Source: Bradyrhizobium viridifuturi | Lineage (GTDB): Bacteria; Pseudomonadota; Alphaproteobacteria; Rhizobiales; Xanthobacteraceae | Reading direction: 5' to 3' | Assembly: GCF_001238275.1 (NCBI RefSeq) | Contig: NZ_LGTB01000057.1 | Coordinates: 1 to 50,757, forward strand | DNA length: 50,757 bases | Shown: in pieces, positions 27,401 through 35,514 of the stretch | How the letters are laid out: every line of letters begins with the position of its first letter | How positions within the stretch are numbered: position 1 is the stretch's first letter | Program-made: the position numbers and the translations under genes | Notes under the pieces: generated by a model | The model's input: only the letters and a program-made list of their open reading frames with translations | What the model was told of the DNA's origin: nothing | The model's database searches: none

Positions 27401-27910
27401 GGCGATCACATCCCGGATCATCTTTTCCGCTTCGGCAGCGCGTGCGGTGGACAGGACGAGAGCGATCCTATCCTTAACTCGCAGCACGCGTAGGCCGTCC
27501 GCACCATCCGCTTCAATAGCCGCATTCAGCGCTCTATCGAGCGCCTCCGCCGAGGGAGCATCACCGGACGCCGCCACCCTGGCGACAAGAAATAGTGTAT
27601 CGGCCATCTCCTTCTTCGAGAGCCCTGCGGAAGCATCAAGGGCCGCTTGAGCCGGGGCGACGGCTTCGTCGAAACGGGCCTGCCCCAACAGGTCTTCCGC
27701 ACGAACCGTAGCCGCGCTCCTTCTCTCGGCTTGCGAGAGCGGGGCAGACATCGGCATGGCATCGAGGACGGCGAGCGACTCCCGATAGGCTCCTTTATCC
27801 TGAAGGAGCCTGGCTTGCTCTATGGCCGCATCCGGAGCCTGCTGCGCGTATCCGTACGAGGCCATCAAGGGGAGCAGAAACGCCGGAGCAAGACGTCGTA
27901 GGTTGCGCAT
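24473..27910 (-). CDS. Exported TPR-CHAT caspase-like protease
   Basis: The protein has 1145 residues from ATG 27910 (GAGG upstream). A signal peptide (APAFLLPLMASYGYAQQ) is followed by about 600 residues of TPR/Kinesin-light-chain repeats with motifs such as HPETLESEHNLGYALRRLGR and HPETLKSLHNLASSLGDAGQ. The C-terminal CHAT domain has the catalytic histidine in VVFSTHGYLD (about His1007) and cysteine in VFISACETGVG (about Cys1055), and ends WAPFVYYGD. CHAT domains are caspase-related proteases; many act in defence or cell death, although this one carries an export signal and should act in the periplasm. It follows a DUF900 hydrolase gene by 18 bases. The substrate is unknown. Confidence 0.88.
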   Translation of the reverse strand: MRNLRRLAPAFLLPLMASYGYAQQAPDAAIEQARLLQDKGAYRESLAVLDAMPMSAPLSQAERRSAATVRAEDLLGQARFDEAVAPAQAALDASAGLSKKEMADTLFLVARVAASGDAPSAEALDRALNAAIEADGADGLRVLRVKDRIALVLSTARAAEAEKMIRDVIAKADPLPGDPARDKLRFRNTLGITLLRQSSYDAGREAFALAYEGRLKLLSDRHPETLESEHNLGYALRRLGRVQAADDVLSRVLRLRIEVLGADHPDTLVTRTVMVRQLIDKSKFDEAVSESRAITAALVARLGERNSRTLEAISDMADALFNSGRVSEGVEAARRAYSLAVEVIGESKTETMNIGHQYAGLLYRSGRFAEALSMYQRILTVTRTLFDDENIDTIATLHNIAAVLSDLGRNDDAIQAYRYCAMVLAKRLPETHPSRLSVQNNLAQALISAGRNDEALEVITEVVRLRSTVLGPENHLTLLSRSNHAAILAALGRFSEAIAEHREVYAIRVRTLGEAHPETLKSLHNLASSLGDAGQRAEAKQFFEKVITLRSERLGPRNIATVYSMRALASVLVAGEEFEDAKKLLRRVVEASEALRSAGGLPDNLRRSFFATVTPAYKTLAVLEARLGDFDGAVRVSELSKARTLIETSSARGVARNTLPEADRNALSEFEFRIAALDGRIPSVSDVTLRSDLEAQRDGLASDFSKMDTELRSKYPLYREATDFQLVSGKDAASLLPENGAFLDFIQGDRDLLLIWINGSGKQGTVILPQLANLPATLEAYRAALAMPDGVAGLRYPPPGVPRNLVWKLKDGSFRMQPAEAGAVAEAKLVGDIEEIRQELSSWLSKALPADVLQARRWYISPDGPLASVPLETLKVDGSFLVEKHDISSIQSISLMSLSKERVKRYTQTDRSQMLAVGDPTYAVAPPSDGSLSGIDALRGPTASSSGLLTWPNLPGAAKELSELAGLFSLKAGRDMFSGADASEATVRRLQNEGGLQKYRYVVFSTHGYLDKQNPELSGIVLSQTNLGANEDGYLRASELSTFDFRSDLVFISACETGVGKWVSGEGILGLPFALYAGGNASTVLTLWPVLDGSTAQFVESFFRKVKDGQAPGVALSETKREFIADADPAKRRPVVWAPFVYYGD

Positions 27911-27928
27911 ATAAGCCTCGCCGCTAGA

Positions 27929-29248
27929 TTACTTGAGTACCCACCAAGCGGACGGAGGCGTGCCTTCCCTGGGAAGGCTCCGCTGATCAGCGCTGAAATG
28001 CAGATTCATCGTGTCGGCGATATCTCCGAGCACCTTGGCGCTGTCGACTACGTAAGAATGACCGAAGGCGCGAACGATCGGTGCAACCGCGGAAGCGTCT
28101 ATGGTCTCGTACCCATCGAAGGTGAGGACTCCGTCGACGGTCTCCCCGACGCGGCGGAAGTCATGGACGATCTTCGACGCGCGCAGGGCAACGTCCCCGC
28201 TGGAAGCATAGATAGTTCTATGCACGTCGATTGCGGCGAGCCCGGGAATGATCTTTTCCTTGAATATCTCCGCGTTGATGTCTGGAGCCGCCAACATCAA
28301 CTCCCTAAGGTTGGGGATGGTCTTTCCCTTCGATGCGCGATCCCTAAGAACCGTGGTGACAAGGCGGTTTCCCATGCTGTGCGCTATGAGAAAGACCTCG
28401 GACGCTCCGACCGCGGCAACCTTGTCCAGAAAATCGTCGAATGCGGCCTCTGAGAGCTGAACGATCTCTTCGTCGTGCCAGTAGCCCTTCGTAGTGCCCA
28501 GGGAAGGCCAACTGAAGAAGATGGCCGCTCCGGGGAATGACAGATCGTGCGCAAGCTGAGCCGTCCGCAAGGCAGCATCTTCAAAGCTGTTGTTGTATCC
28601 GTGGACGAATACCAGGAGGGACTTCTTCGTGCTCTGACTAACGGCCTTTGCGAGTTCAGTGGTTGCGGCAACGGTATCTAGCGGAACGACCTGTTTGAAG
28701 ACGAAATGCTTCGATGGATCGGGATTGACCTCAAATTTCCATAGTGTGGGAAGATTCATGTCCCCCGCCTTTCTCGCGGTAGGAATCGAAACCACCGTCT
28801 TTCCGAACTGGCTCTCGGCTACCCGCTCCGGTCCGAAGAACTCTGCAGGCGTCGAGCTTCCTGTCGCCTTCCGGTTTGTCGCGAAATATGTTGTGATCTC
28901 CACCCACTTCGTGGGCGGGTCGCTTGGCCCGCGGAACACCTGGATCGTCATGTCGGAACGGGTGCATTCGCGCGCGTAGACCAGATCGAGGAGTTCGCCC
29001 TGGACCTCCCTCAACTGCACTTCGAGGGCGTTCTTGGAAGCGGAATCTGCCGCTGCGGAAGCGACGGCGGTCTTGAGATCGGCAACCTGTACGTTTAATT
29101 TTTCGATTTGTTCGTCGATTTTCGGGGCTGCCGCCGATTTGATCGCGACGCATATCTCCGAAGTGGACGGCGTCGAATTCTGCGCAAGCACTCCGCTGGC
29201 TGACAAAAAGGTAAGCGTTACGGCAATACGGATCGCTGACGAAATCAA
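27929..29248 (-). CDS. Exported DUF900-type alpha/beta hydrolase
   Basis: I choose TTG 29248 as start because GGGAGG stands 5 bases before it and a clean signal peptide follows (IRIAVTLTFLSASGVLAQN). ATG 29287 is possible but has no such site. The protein has 439 residues: a coiled coil (about 40-85), then a DUF900 hydrolase domain with KKSLLVFVHGYNNSFEDAA, FFSWPSLGTTKGYWHDE, the nucleophile elbow IAHSMGNRL (about Ser291), LMLAAPDINAEIF and a late histidine in FGHSYV. It is a putative esterase or lipase acting outside the inner membrane. It forms a two-gene operon with the exported CHAT protease, a pairing that suggests joint function. The substrate is unknown. Confidence 0.82.
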   Translation of the reverse strand: MISSAIRIAVTLTFLSASGVLAQNSTPSTSEICVAIKSAAAPKIDEQIEKLNVQVADLKTAVASAAADSASKNALEVQLREVQGELLDLVYARECTRSDMTIQVFRGPSDPPTKWVEITTYFATNRKATGSSTPAEFFGPERVAESQFGKTVVSIPTARKAGDMNLPTLWKFEVNPDPSKHFVFKQVVPLDTVAATTELAKAVSQSTKKSLLVFVHGYNNSFEDAALRTAQLAHDLSFPGAAIFFSWPSLGTTKGYWHDEEIVQLSEAAFDDFLDKVAAVGASEVFLIAHSMGNRLVTTVLRDRASKGKTIPNLRELMLAAPDINAEIFKEKIIPGLAAIDVHRTIYASSGDVALRASKIVHDFRRVGETVDGVLTFDGYETIDASAVAPIVRAFGHSYVVDSAKVLGDIADTMNLHFSADQRSLPREGTPPSAWWVLK

Positions 29249-29639
29249 ATGAGCCTCCCAAATTTCCAACCATCGCCCAGGCACCAAATTTCAAGCTAGC
29301 CTGCGGCGATACTATCGTTCAACTGAAAGCTGCAAGATACCAGAAGATCGCCAGTAGTCAGCACTAAAACTCGACGCCATTTCGTCCGACCACGGCATGG
29401 GCTAATTCAATGGCAGATTGATTAGGGCTGAAGTTTTCCCCTAAGAGAGGGCTGCCCTCCAGGGATCGGCAGCAACATCAACCAGATCGCGCGCCGCAAA
29501 CACCAGTGTGCTGCCGGGTCTGCGAATTGCCGTCGCGCCCCCAGCATGTCTCCGACGCGGCGCTGAAACGCTGCCGACGCACACGAACCGTCCACCCCGA
29601 CAACTGACCCCATTCGGGGTCATCCGCCTTTGGCTTCCG
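29249..29639. other. Intergenic stretch of 390 bases
   Basis: This holds the promoter of the DUF900-CHAT operon and the 3' side of the next leftward gene. No gene is supported; a small hairpin-capable block CCTAAGAGAGGGCTGCCCTC lies near 29441, without a T-run. Confidence 0.4.
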
Positions 29640-30761
29640 TCAGATCGCCAACGAACGCGGCGTGATCCGATCTATCGGAGCATAGAGGAGACCGTCTCCG
29701 CCGATCTGAACCGGTCCGTCGCTGCGGCGCGCCCTCGCGTCGAGGCGTTGGCCTGCGAGAGCTCTCCGGATGACATCCGCATCGACCCCTACGAACCGGA
29801 TCGAGTTCGGCATCGCTTGGGCGAGGGTCTGAGCTTGACCGAGGGGAAACGGCAGCACGCCAAGCGGTCCAACGGGTACGCCTAGATAGGTGGCAGAGTC
29901 CTCACCGTCAGACCCGAGGAACGCTCCCTCCTGAGGCCTGTTGCCGCCGGCAACGTGCTCCGCCAAGAGCTGCGATGCCATCTCGCTGAACCCCATGCCG
30001 GCCAGAAGGTAGCCGACATGAGCCCGGGCAATGTCCTGAACCATATCGTCCCGTTCGTGGGCCGACGGGGGTTCGCCGTGCGTGTCCGGATCCAGCACGT
30101 AGAGGAAAGCATCGCGTGGTGGGATTTCGACACCCCAACGCGACATGACCGCCCAGCCCTTTGCGCGAACCGCGGTCCAGCTATCCTTCCCGGCCACGTT
30201 CCGCAATCTCTCAACCACGACTCCCTTGAGTTGGCCCTCGGCAGTTTTTATAGGACCAGGCAACCCGGTGCCGGTGCCGTTCGACGCCTGACTGGTACCC
30301 TTTGCCTCGGCGACCGCAACTCGACCCGATCCGGAGCCGCATATCCAATCCGGAAGCTCGGTCCCCTTTCCGGCTAGTCGGGTGACACGCAGACGCTTCG
30401 AGACGTTCGTTGGATCTCCGTCGATCGGTGTGAACCAATCGAAACCGTGGTATCGGGCGAGGTAAGCCCGGGCGAAAAATCGGCCGAACAAACCTGAAAA
30501 CGCGCGCCGCATCTCCTTGCCGCGGCCAGGCCCCTTGCCCTTCCAAATGAGTCCGTCTCCGCCGGGGACGAGGAGCTCTTCGAACAGCAGGGCCAATGGC
30601 CTGCTCGATCCGCCACCGGTCTGAAGGAGCTCTCCGATGGCACATGCGGCCACGAAATCGGTATCCACCTCGCATTGGCCGCCGGGACTTATGCCGGAAA
30701 GCAACTCCTTTGGGCAGGCGCTGGGCGGCCGGACTACATAGCGAATCTTGTGAACGCTCAT
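29640..30761 (-). CDS. Unknown protein with possible PD-(D/E)XK nuclease-like core
   Basis: The protein has 373 residues from ATG 30761. I recognise no named family. A central segment reads LPDWICGSGSGRVAVAEAKG: an Asp, a short loop, a hydrophobic strand and E-A-K, the arrangement of PD-(D/E)XK nuclease cores (D.. ExK). Around it are an aromatic-rich stretch (LFGRFFARAYLARYHGFDWF) and a C-terminal part rich in short strands. No membrane segment or signal peptide is present. It is monocistronic, divergent from the membrane-protein operon at 30917 and next to the CHAT operon. The nuclease assignment is inference. Confidence 0.6.
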   Translation of the reverse strand: MSVHKIRYVVRPPSACPKELLSGISPGGQCEVDTDFVAACAIGELLQTGGGSSRPLALLFEELLVPGGDGLIWKGKGPGRGKEMRRAFSGLFGRFFARAYLARYHGFDWFTPIDGDPTNVSKRLRVTRLAGKGTELPDWICGSGSGRVAVAEAKGTSQASNGTGTGLPGPIKTAEGQLKGVVVERLRNVAGKDSWTAVRAKGWAVMSRWGVEIPPRDAFLYVLDPDTHGEPPSAHERDDMVQDIARAHVGYLLAGMGFSEMASQLLAEHVAGGNRPQEGAFLGSDGEDSATYLGVPVGPLGVLPFPLGQAQTLAQAMPNSIRFVGVDADVIRRALAGQRLDARARRSDGPVQIGGDGLLYAPIDRITPRSLAI

Positions 30762-30916
30762 CTGTCCCCACGCCCTTCATAATCTCCGTTAAAATCTAAT
30801 ACCCGCCCGAATTTCGCAGCGTTTCCTCCCGCGCGACCATGGATTCACTTAGATTGTGCCGGACTTGTCCTGCAAGCAAAAATTGAGCAAAATTCTACCG
30901 TGCGGAGACAATCGAC

Positions 30917-31915
30917 GTGGATGCATTCGTTTTTCTGAAGGGATTGCCAGCCGTTCTCGGCATCGTGGGCTTCTTCGTCTATCTCTGGGCCGGCCAGTAC
31001 CGCATCGGCGGCGACCTCATGAAGGGCGTCGTCGATAAGCTGCGCGCCGCTCCAAATGTCGACATCAAGGATTACGCATCGCTCACGCCGACGCGCATCG
31101 GTCAATTGATCGAACGGGACACGGCCGTCCGCAGTGTGGTGAATGATCAGGACGTGAAACTGATCCGCCTCATCGTCATTCTCCATAACGTCTTGACCTT
31201 GATAGTGCTTCTGGTCTGCGCCGCACTCGTCGGCCTCGGCATTTGGCTCATCGCAAGGCCTGAGCCCCTGTCAATCGTGGCCAGACCGCCCGTTGCCGCA
31301 CGTGCGAACGCCGACCTCGCGCTGACCGATCTCGATCTGGTGAAGGTCGAATGGGATGCGAAGGGACTGACCGAAAGCGTCAGCGTTTTCCTGGAGAACG
31401 TCGACACGAATGCGAGAACGGGCAAGAAAGCGGTATTGGCGGATGTCCGGAGCGTAACTTTCGGCGCCGACGATCTCCACGACGTCGCGAGCAACCGGAA
31501 ATATCGAGGTAAGAACCGGGTGCGCACGGTCATCGAATGGAGCGGCCAAGCCGTGCGTTCGGACATCGCGGATATCCTTGTCGGCATCAAATACAGGTTG
31601 ATGATCGGCGGGACGCTGATCACTCCGCAAGGAAGCCGGTCGATAAATACCCTTCTGGCCACCATCGACGACAGTACCGAGCAACTGCCGCGAGATTACT
31701 GCTTTTCCGTCGACTTCGCCGGCTGGAGTCGCTCGAACTCGGCCCTGGTAGCTCCCCTCAAAGCCTGCAACTCCAAGGCGGAGGTAAACCTGCCCTTCCT
31801 TCAGCAGGTCGAATGGAGCCGCCCGCCCGGCCTTGTTCTCAATGATCCCCTGGCCGACAGGCCAACTGCCCGGCTGTGCATTGCGGCGCCGCAGCGTCCC
31901 GACAATAATTGCTGA
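30917..31915 (+). CDS. Membrane protein of unknown function with large extracytoplasmic domain
   Basis: The protein has 332 residues from GTG 30917, with CGGAGA 8 to 13 bases upstream. Two membrane helices: FLKGLPAVLGIVGFFVYLWA near the start and LIVILHNVLTLIVLLVCAAL about residues 84-110, then a soluble C-terminal domain of 220 residues with strand-rich text (for example RTVIEWSGQAVRSDIADILV) and three Cys. The topology suggests the C-terminal domain is periplasmic. I do not recognise a family. It is the first of three rightward genes that end in an M48-like peptidase, 47 bases before the next start. Confidence 0.7.
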   Translation: MDAFVFLKGLPAVLGIVGFFVYLWAGQYRIGGDLMKGVVDKLRAAPNVDIKDYASLTPTRIGQLIERDTAVRSVVNDQDVKLIRLIVILHNVLTLIVLLVCAALVGLGIWLIARPEPLSIVARPPVAARANADLALTDLDLVKVEWDAKGLTESVSVFLENVDTNARTGKKAVLADVRSVTFGADDLHDVASNRKYRGKNRVRTVIEWSGQAVRSDIADILVGIKYRLMIGGTLITPQGSRSINTLLATIDDSTEQLPRDYCFSVDFAGWSRSNSALVAPLKACNSKAEVNLPFLQQVEWSRPPGLVLNDPLADRPTARLCIAAPQRPDNNC

Positions 31916-31962
31916 CGGACCATGTCGATGACGGCTCATACGCCTTTCTCTGGAGAAAGATC

Positions 31963-32394
31963 ATGACGGAAGTGAACCGCGAAAATCTCAAGAAATGGGC
32001 CCTCGCCATCGTAGCCGAGGTAGAGCCTGATGACGCGTTCGTCGTGGAAGACGGCTTCGACGCGCTGGTGGAGGAATGGCATCGAGCTGACGCACAGGAC
32101 GAGGGGCGCTTCATAGGCGGGGCCGAAGTCGCGACTTTCGCCGCTATGGTCGCTCCGTTTCTTCTGGCGTTCTTCGGGGACGTCGCCAAGGACGTCGTCA
32201 AAGACAGAGTAAAGACGGCCGTAGGCTCCCTGCTCGATCGGGTGCTGGATCGTCGCGCCACCAAGGACGACGTGGAGAAGCTTCGTAAGGAAGTGACATC
32301 GGCGATCAACAAGAGCCGCTTTTCGTCGGCCGAGAAGGCGAAACTGGAGGCAGGTTTCGCCAAGCTGTACGCCAAGGTCGGCCCGAAGAAATGA
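31963..32394 (+). CDS. Small protein with one membrane helix, unknown function
   Basis: The protein has 143 residues from ATG 31963 (CTGGAGAAAG upstream decides this over ATG 31909). An acidic N-terminal helix bundle (ENLKKWALAIVAEVEPDDAF, LVEEWHRAD) is followed by a hydrophobic helix, EVATFAAMVAPFLLAFFGDV, then a basic amphipathic C-terminus with coiled-coil character (ATKDDVEKLRKEVTSAINK). Its stop overlaps the start of the M48-like gene (ATGA). It may be a regulator or partner of that peptidase, which is inference from coupling. Confidence 0.68.
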   Translation: MTEVNRENLKKWALAIVAEVEPDDAFVVEDGFDALVEEWHRADAQDEGRFIGGAEVATFAAMVAPFLLAFFGDVAKDVVKDRVKTAVGSLLDRVLDRRATKDDVEKLRKEVTSAINKSRFSSAEKAKLEAGFAKLYAKVGPKK

Positions 32395-34109
32395 AGGCCA
32401 CTCATCCTGTGAGTCTGCTGCGCCGCCTCGGCATTTCCGACGGCCCCGCCGCGGCGGCAATCATCATCTCGGTTTGTCTGCAGTATCTTTTTCTAGCGAA
32501 ATTGTGGGAGGGCTACCCGCTACGATACATGGGCGACGCCATCCATCCGAACGTCGTGCTCTCGATGATCAGCCTGACTGTGCTGGGCGCGATTGTCATA
32601 GCAGCTGCATCGCTGAACCGATGGCGAAACGGGACAAATGCCGCGTCGAAGCTTGAACGACCCGCCGTGAACACGTCCTTCGATTCCATCCGATCGGCGC
32701 TGGAGCATATCGCGGCGCGTTCGACCCTGCCTTCGCCGCCCGGCCTCTTGTACACTCCGAAGAATGGTGACGCCTTGGAAGCGAGAGAACGCGTGACACC
32801 GCCCGGCGATGCGGTCGTCGTCGGTCTCAACCAGCGTATTCGGCAGCGCGATCGACCGCGTGCCTTCGAAGCCATGTTAGGGCATGAGGTATCCCACCTC
32901 GAACTTGCCGAAACACGGCTTGAAATCTGGGCAAGACGCGGCATCCTCCTGCATTTCCGAACGCTCGGCTGGGCGGTCGCGCTATTCTGCCTAGTACTCG
33001 GCTTCATCGATCGCAGAGGCATCGGTAGCCATCCCTCTCTCGGAGGCTTCATTCCGGTCTTCGATGGCGCTGTCTTTGCCGGCCTGTCTTCGCAGTTCGC
33101 GGTTCTGATGCTCTCGAGCGCGATCGTTTTCGTCTATTCATACTATTTCGTCGTTCGCCGCGAGCACGTCCACGACTTCCGCGGCTCCCAACTTGCCGGA
33201 ACGGACGCCTTGGCCGACGTCTTCGCCGCCCAGCGGCCGCCGGCGTTCCGGCCGTTCGACGCCTTCAAAGATTTCTTCAATCTGCATCCTGATCCGGCCG
33301 CGCGACACCGCGCGATCAGAAATCGTGACCTGATCCTGATTTCGGTGATCCTGTATCCGTTGGTCATGTCGGGCTTGCAGCCGTTGACATTGTTGCTGAC
33401 GGCGGGCTGGCGCGACTTTTTCGGCGTGTCGAGAGAGGCTTGGAATCTCGGCCTGACTGTCGCCTCCGGCCTCTTCCTGTATGCCGTTCTGCGCGCTGAT
33501 CTTGCAAGGTTGGGTTTGGGTCTGCTTTTGGACCCACGTCGGTACGCCCTGTTCGTTCCGATCTACGCTCTGGTCGCGGGTCTAGCCACACAGATCCCGC
33601 GCATCGTGCTGGAAGTCCTATACGGCTGGCGTCATGAATTTTCGCTCGACCAGATCGCCGATCGGATTTGGAGCGGAACGCTGATCGGGGGTGGTCGCAT
33701 CGCGCTCATGACGGCCGCCATCCTCGGCCTGCTCGCCTTCCTGAACGGCGTCCGCATCGCCGCAACTGGCGAAACAAGGCCCGGCAAATGGAGCGCTATA
33801 GGTGACGTCGTCGCCGCCATTCTGGTGGTCGGAGCGTTCACCATCGCAAGCCTATCGAGCCTTCAGTTCGTTATCGGCGTGCTGGCATTCTGCGCGCCTC
33901 TGATTTTCGCTTGTGCAATATTTTTTGCATTAGTTTGTCGATGTCTGGACTGCGGTCGCAGGCGCACTTCTGCGCTGCGGCTGTCGACGCGATGCAGTTG
34001 CGGGAGGGACCATTTGTCTCTGCCAAAGCTTTGGACTCGACATCCATTTGAGGTCCAGCTGTCGGTGCCGAACCAAGTGGACATCAAGGGTCGAGAGAAG
34101 CCGGCCTAA
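32391..34109 (+). CDS. M48-like membrane metallopeptidase with C-terminal zinc-ribbon-like tail
   Basis: The protein has 572 residues. Two N-terminal membrane helices precede a soluble loop with the zinc motif AMLGHEVSHLELAETRLE (His165, Glu166, His169). Then come more helices, a region YFVVRREHVHDFRGSQLAG that probably supplies the third ligand, and several further membrane segments up to about residue 515. This resembles HtpX/Ste24-type M48 enzymes, which cleave membrane proteins or peptides. The C-terminal CRCLDCGRRR..CSCGRDH looks like a four-Cys zinc ribbon, unusual for the family. It is the last gene of a three-gene unit. Its end overlaps the convergent radical SAM gene by 26 bases. Confidence 0.78.
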   Translation: MKATHPVSLLRRLGISDGPAAAAIIISVCLQYLFLAKLWEGYPLRYMGDAIHPNVVLSMISLTVLGAIVIAAASLNRWRNGTNAASKLERPAVNTSFDSIRSALEHIAARSTLPSPPGLLYTPKNGDALEARERVTPPGDAVVVGLNQRIRQRDRPRAFEAMLGHEVSHLELAETRLEIWARRGILLHFRTLGWAVALFCLVLGFIDRRGIGSHPSLGGFIPVFDGAVFAGLSSQFAVLMLSSAIVFVYSYYFVVRREHVHDFRGSQLAGTDALADVFAAQRPPAFRPFDAFKDFFNLHPDPAARHRAIRNRDLILISVILYPLVMSGLQPLTLLLTAGWRDFFGVSREAWNLGLTVASGLFLYAVLRADLARLGLGLLLDPRRYALFVPIYALVAGLATQIPRIVLEVLYGWRHEFSLDQIADRIWSGTLIGGGRIALMTAAILGLLAFLNGVRIAATGETRPGKWSAIGDVVAAILVVGAFTIASLSSLQFVIGVLAFCAPLIFACAIFFALVCRCLDCGRRRTSALRLSTRCSCGRDHLSLPKLWTRHPFEVQLSVPNQVDIKGREKPA

Positions 34110-35514
34110 ACTGGTCGGACTCCGCGAATGTGAATTCGCTTTCCTGGAGGGCCACTCCGAATTGCCAGGCGATCTTCTGCGGCAAAGCCTTGCGCCAGTA
34201 CAAGCTCTGCTCGTGCAAGGAATGCGAGTCGCCTTCCAAGTGCTTCTTCGGACAGCCGCCCCAACAGACCGGAAGGAACGAGCAGCGGCTGCAATTGGGC
34301 TGCCGCGTGGGGTCGAAGCCGGTCCACCAGTCCGCATCGCGGCCGGGCACCATGTCGCCTCCGGCACGGCGGATGGCGACGGGGCGGTTCTTCTCGCCCA
34401 CCTGAAGCCCGCACCGATAGTGATTGCCGTCCGCTCCGATCACGATCGAATCGTTGGCCAGCGCTGCACAAACGGAGGTCCTTGGCAAAGGATACAGCGA
34501 GCGGGTTGTGGTTTCGTCAAGAGTTTTCTCGTCAGGGACCATCTGCCGGGACCGTTCGCGAAGTCTCTCAAACTCTTCCTCAGAAAGTTTCGTGCGGCTT
34601 AGAAATCCGGCGCGCTCGGAAAAGTCGGATATCCGTGCGAGTTGAAAAACGCACGGAAACGCTCTGTCGAACCAGCCGCGATCCTTGCAGAAGGCGATGA
34701 AGCCGTCCAAATCGCATTGGTTTCCGTGATCGGCATTGAACCTTACGTCGACGCGTACCACCTCGAGCAATCCGTCGACCACCGCGGTCGCCTGATCGAA
34801 CGAGGAGACAGACGGATCGGGCGCCCTGCCCTTTCTATATCGGCGTCTCTTGTCGTGGTTCGCTTTGAGGCCGTCAAAGGAAATCTGCACCTGCCGAAGG
34901 CGGTGCCGCCTCACGAAGCCGGCGATGTCGTCCGGCCAGCATGTCCCGTTCGAAATTACGGAAGCGGAGTAACTTACCCCGATCTCCTCGCATAACGATT
35001 GAAGCGCAGCGGACGCTGCATCGATGAAATCGACGTTGAGGAGCGGCTCTCCGCCGTACCAGTCGACGTGAAGGCTGTCCTTACCCGACGCGACAAGGCG
35101 CTGTCGGGTCCAATCGACTATCGCCGGAACATCGCCTTCTGCGAGAGCATCGCGGGATCTCTCTTCGTAGCAGTAGTAGCAACCCAAGTTGCAGTCCTGC
35201 GTCGTCGTGAGGGTGATGACCATAGGCGTCCGTCCACGCGCATGCCAATAGCGCTCGCGGATCATGTGTAGCTCGTCGAATTCGTGGTCGACGAGAAAGC
35301 CCCCTCGCCGTAGTGTGGCGAGGAGCGTACGCGGGATCGTCTTGGCGGCGACCCTCCGCGGAGGACCGCAAAGCAGCTGCGCAAGCTCGTGCGCGTCCTG
35401 GCCCGACAGCCGAACCGAAGCGCCCGTACCCGCGTTGTACAGGACGTTGTCGTCGCCTAGCGGGACGCAGAAGTTGTAGCGCGATGATCGCAGACGATGC
35501 CGCGCTGCAGTCAC
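34084..35514 (-). CDS. Radical SAM/SPASM enzyme, likely peptide maturase
   Basis: The protein has 476 residues from GTG 35514, overlapping the peptide stop (GTGA). The N-terminal RYNFCVPLGDDNVLYNAGTG is the leader-recognition type of region common in SPASM peptide maturases. The radical SAM core has QDCNLGCYYCYEERS (Cys108, 112, 115), WYGGEPLLN, SVISNGTCW and QISFDGLKANHD. The C-terminal SPASM region has CAALANDSIVIGADGNHYRC and NCSRCSFLPVCWGGCPKKH, enough cysteines for auxiliary iron-sulphur clusters. Enzymes of this class install thioether or carbon-carbon crosslinks in ribosomal peptides. The only visible substrate is the 68-residue peptide encoded directly upstream. No dedicated transporter is adjacent; a membrane M48-like peptidase is convergent. 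Confidence 0.87.
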   Translation of the reverse strand: MTAARHRLRSSRYNFCVPLGDDNVLYNAGTGASVRLSGQDAHELAQLLCGPPRRVAAKTIPRTLLATLRRGGFLVDHEFDELHMIRERYWHARGRTPMVITLTTTQDCNLGCYYCYEERSRDALAEGDVPAIVDWTRQRLVASGKDSLHVDWYGGEPLLNVDFIDAASAALQSLCEEIGVSYSASVISNGTCWPDDIAGFVRRHRLRQVQISFDGLKANHDKRRRYRKGRAPDPSVSSFDQATAVVDGLLEVVRVDVRFNADHGNQCDLDGFIAFCKDRGWFDRAFPCVFQLARISDFSERAGFLSRTKLSEEEFERLRERSRQMVPDEKTLDETTTRSLYPLPRTSVCAALANDSIVIGADGNHYRCGLQVGEKNRPVAIRRAGGDMVPGRDADWWTGFDPTRQPNCSRCSFLPVCWGGCPKKHLEGDSHSLHEQSLYWRKALPQKIAWQFGVALQESEFTFAESDQFRPASLDP

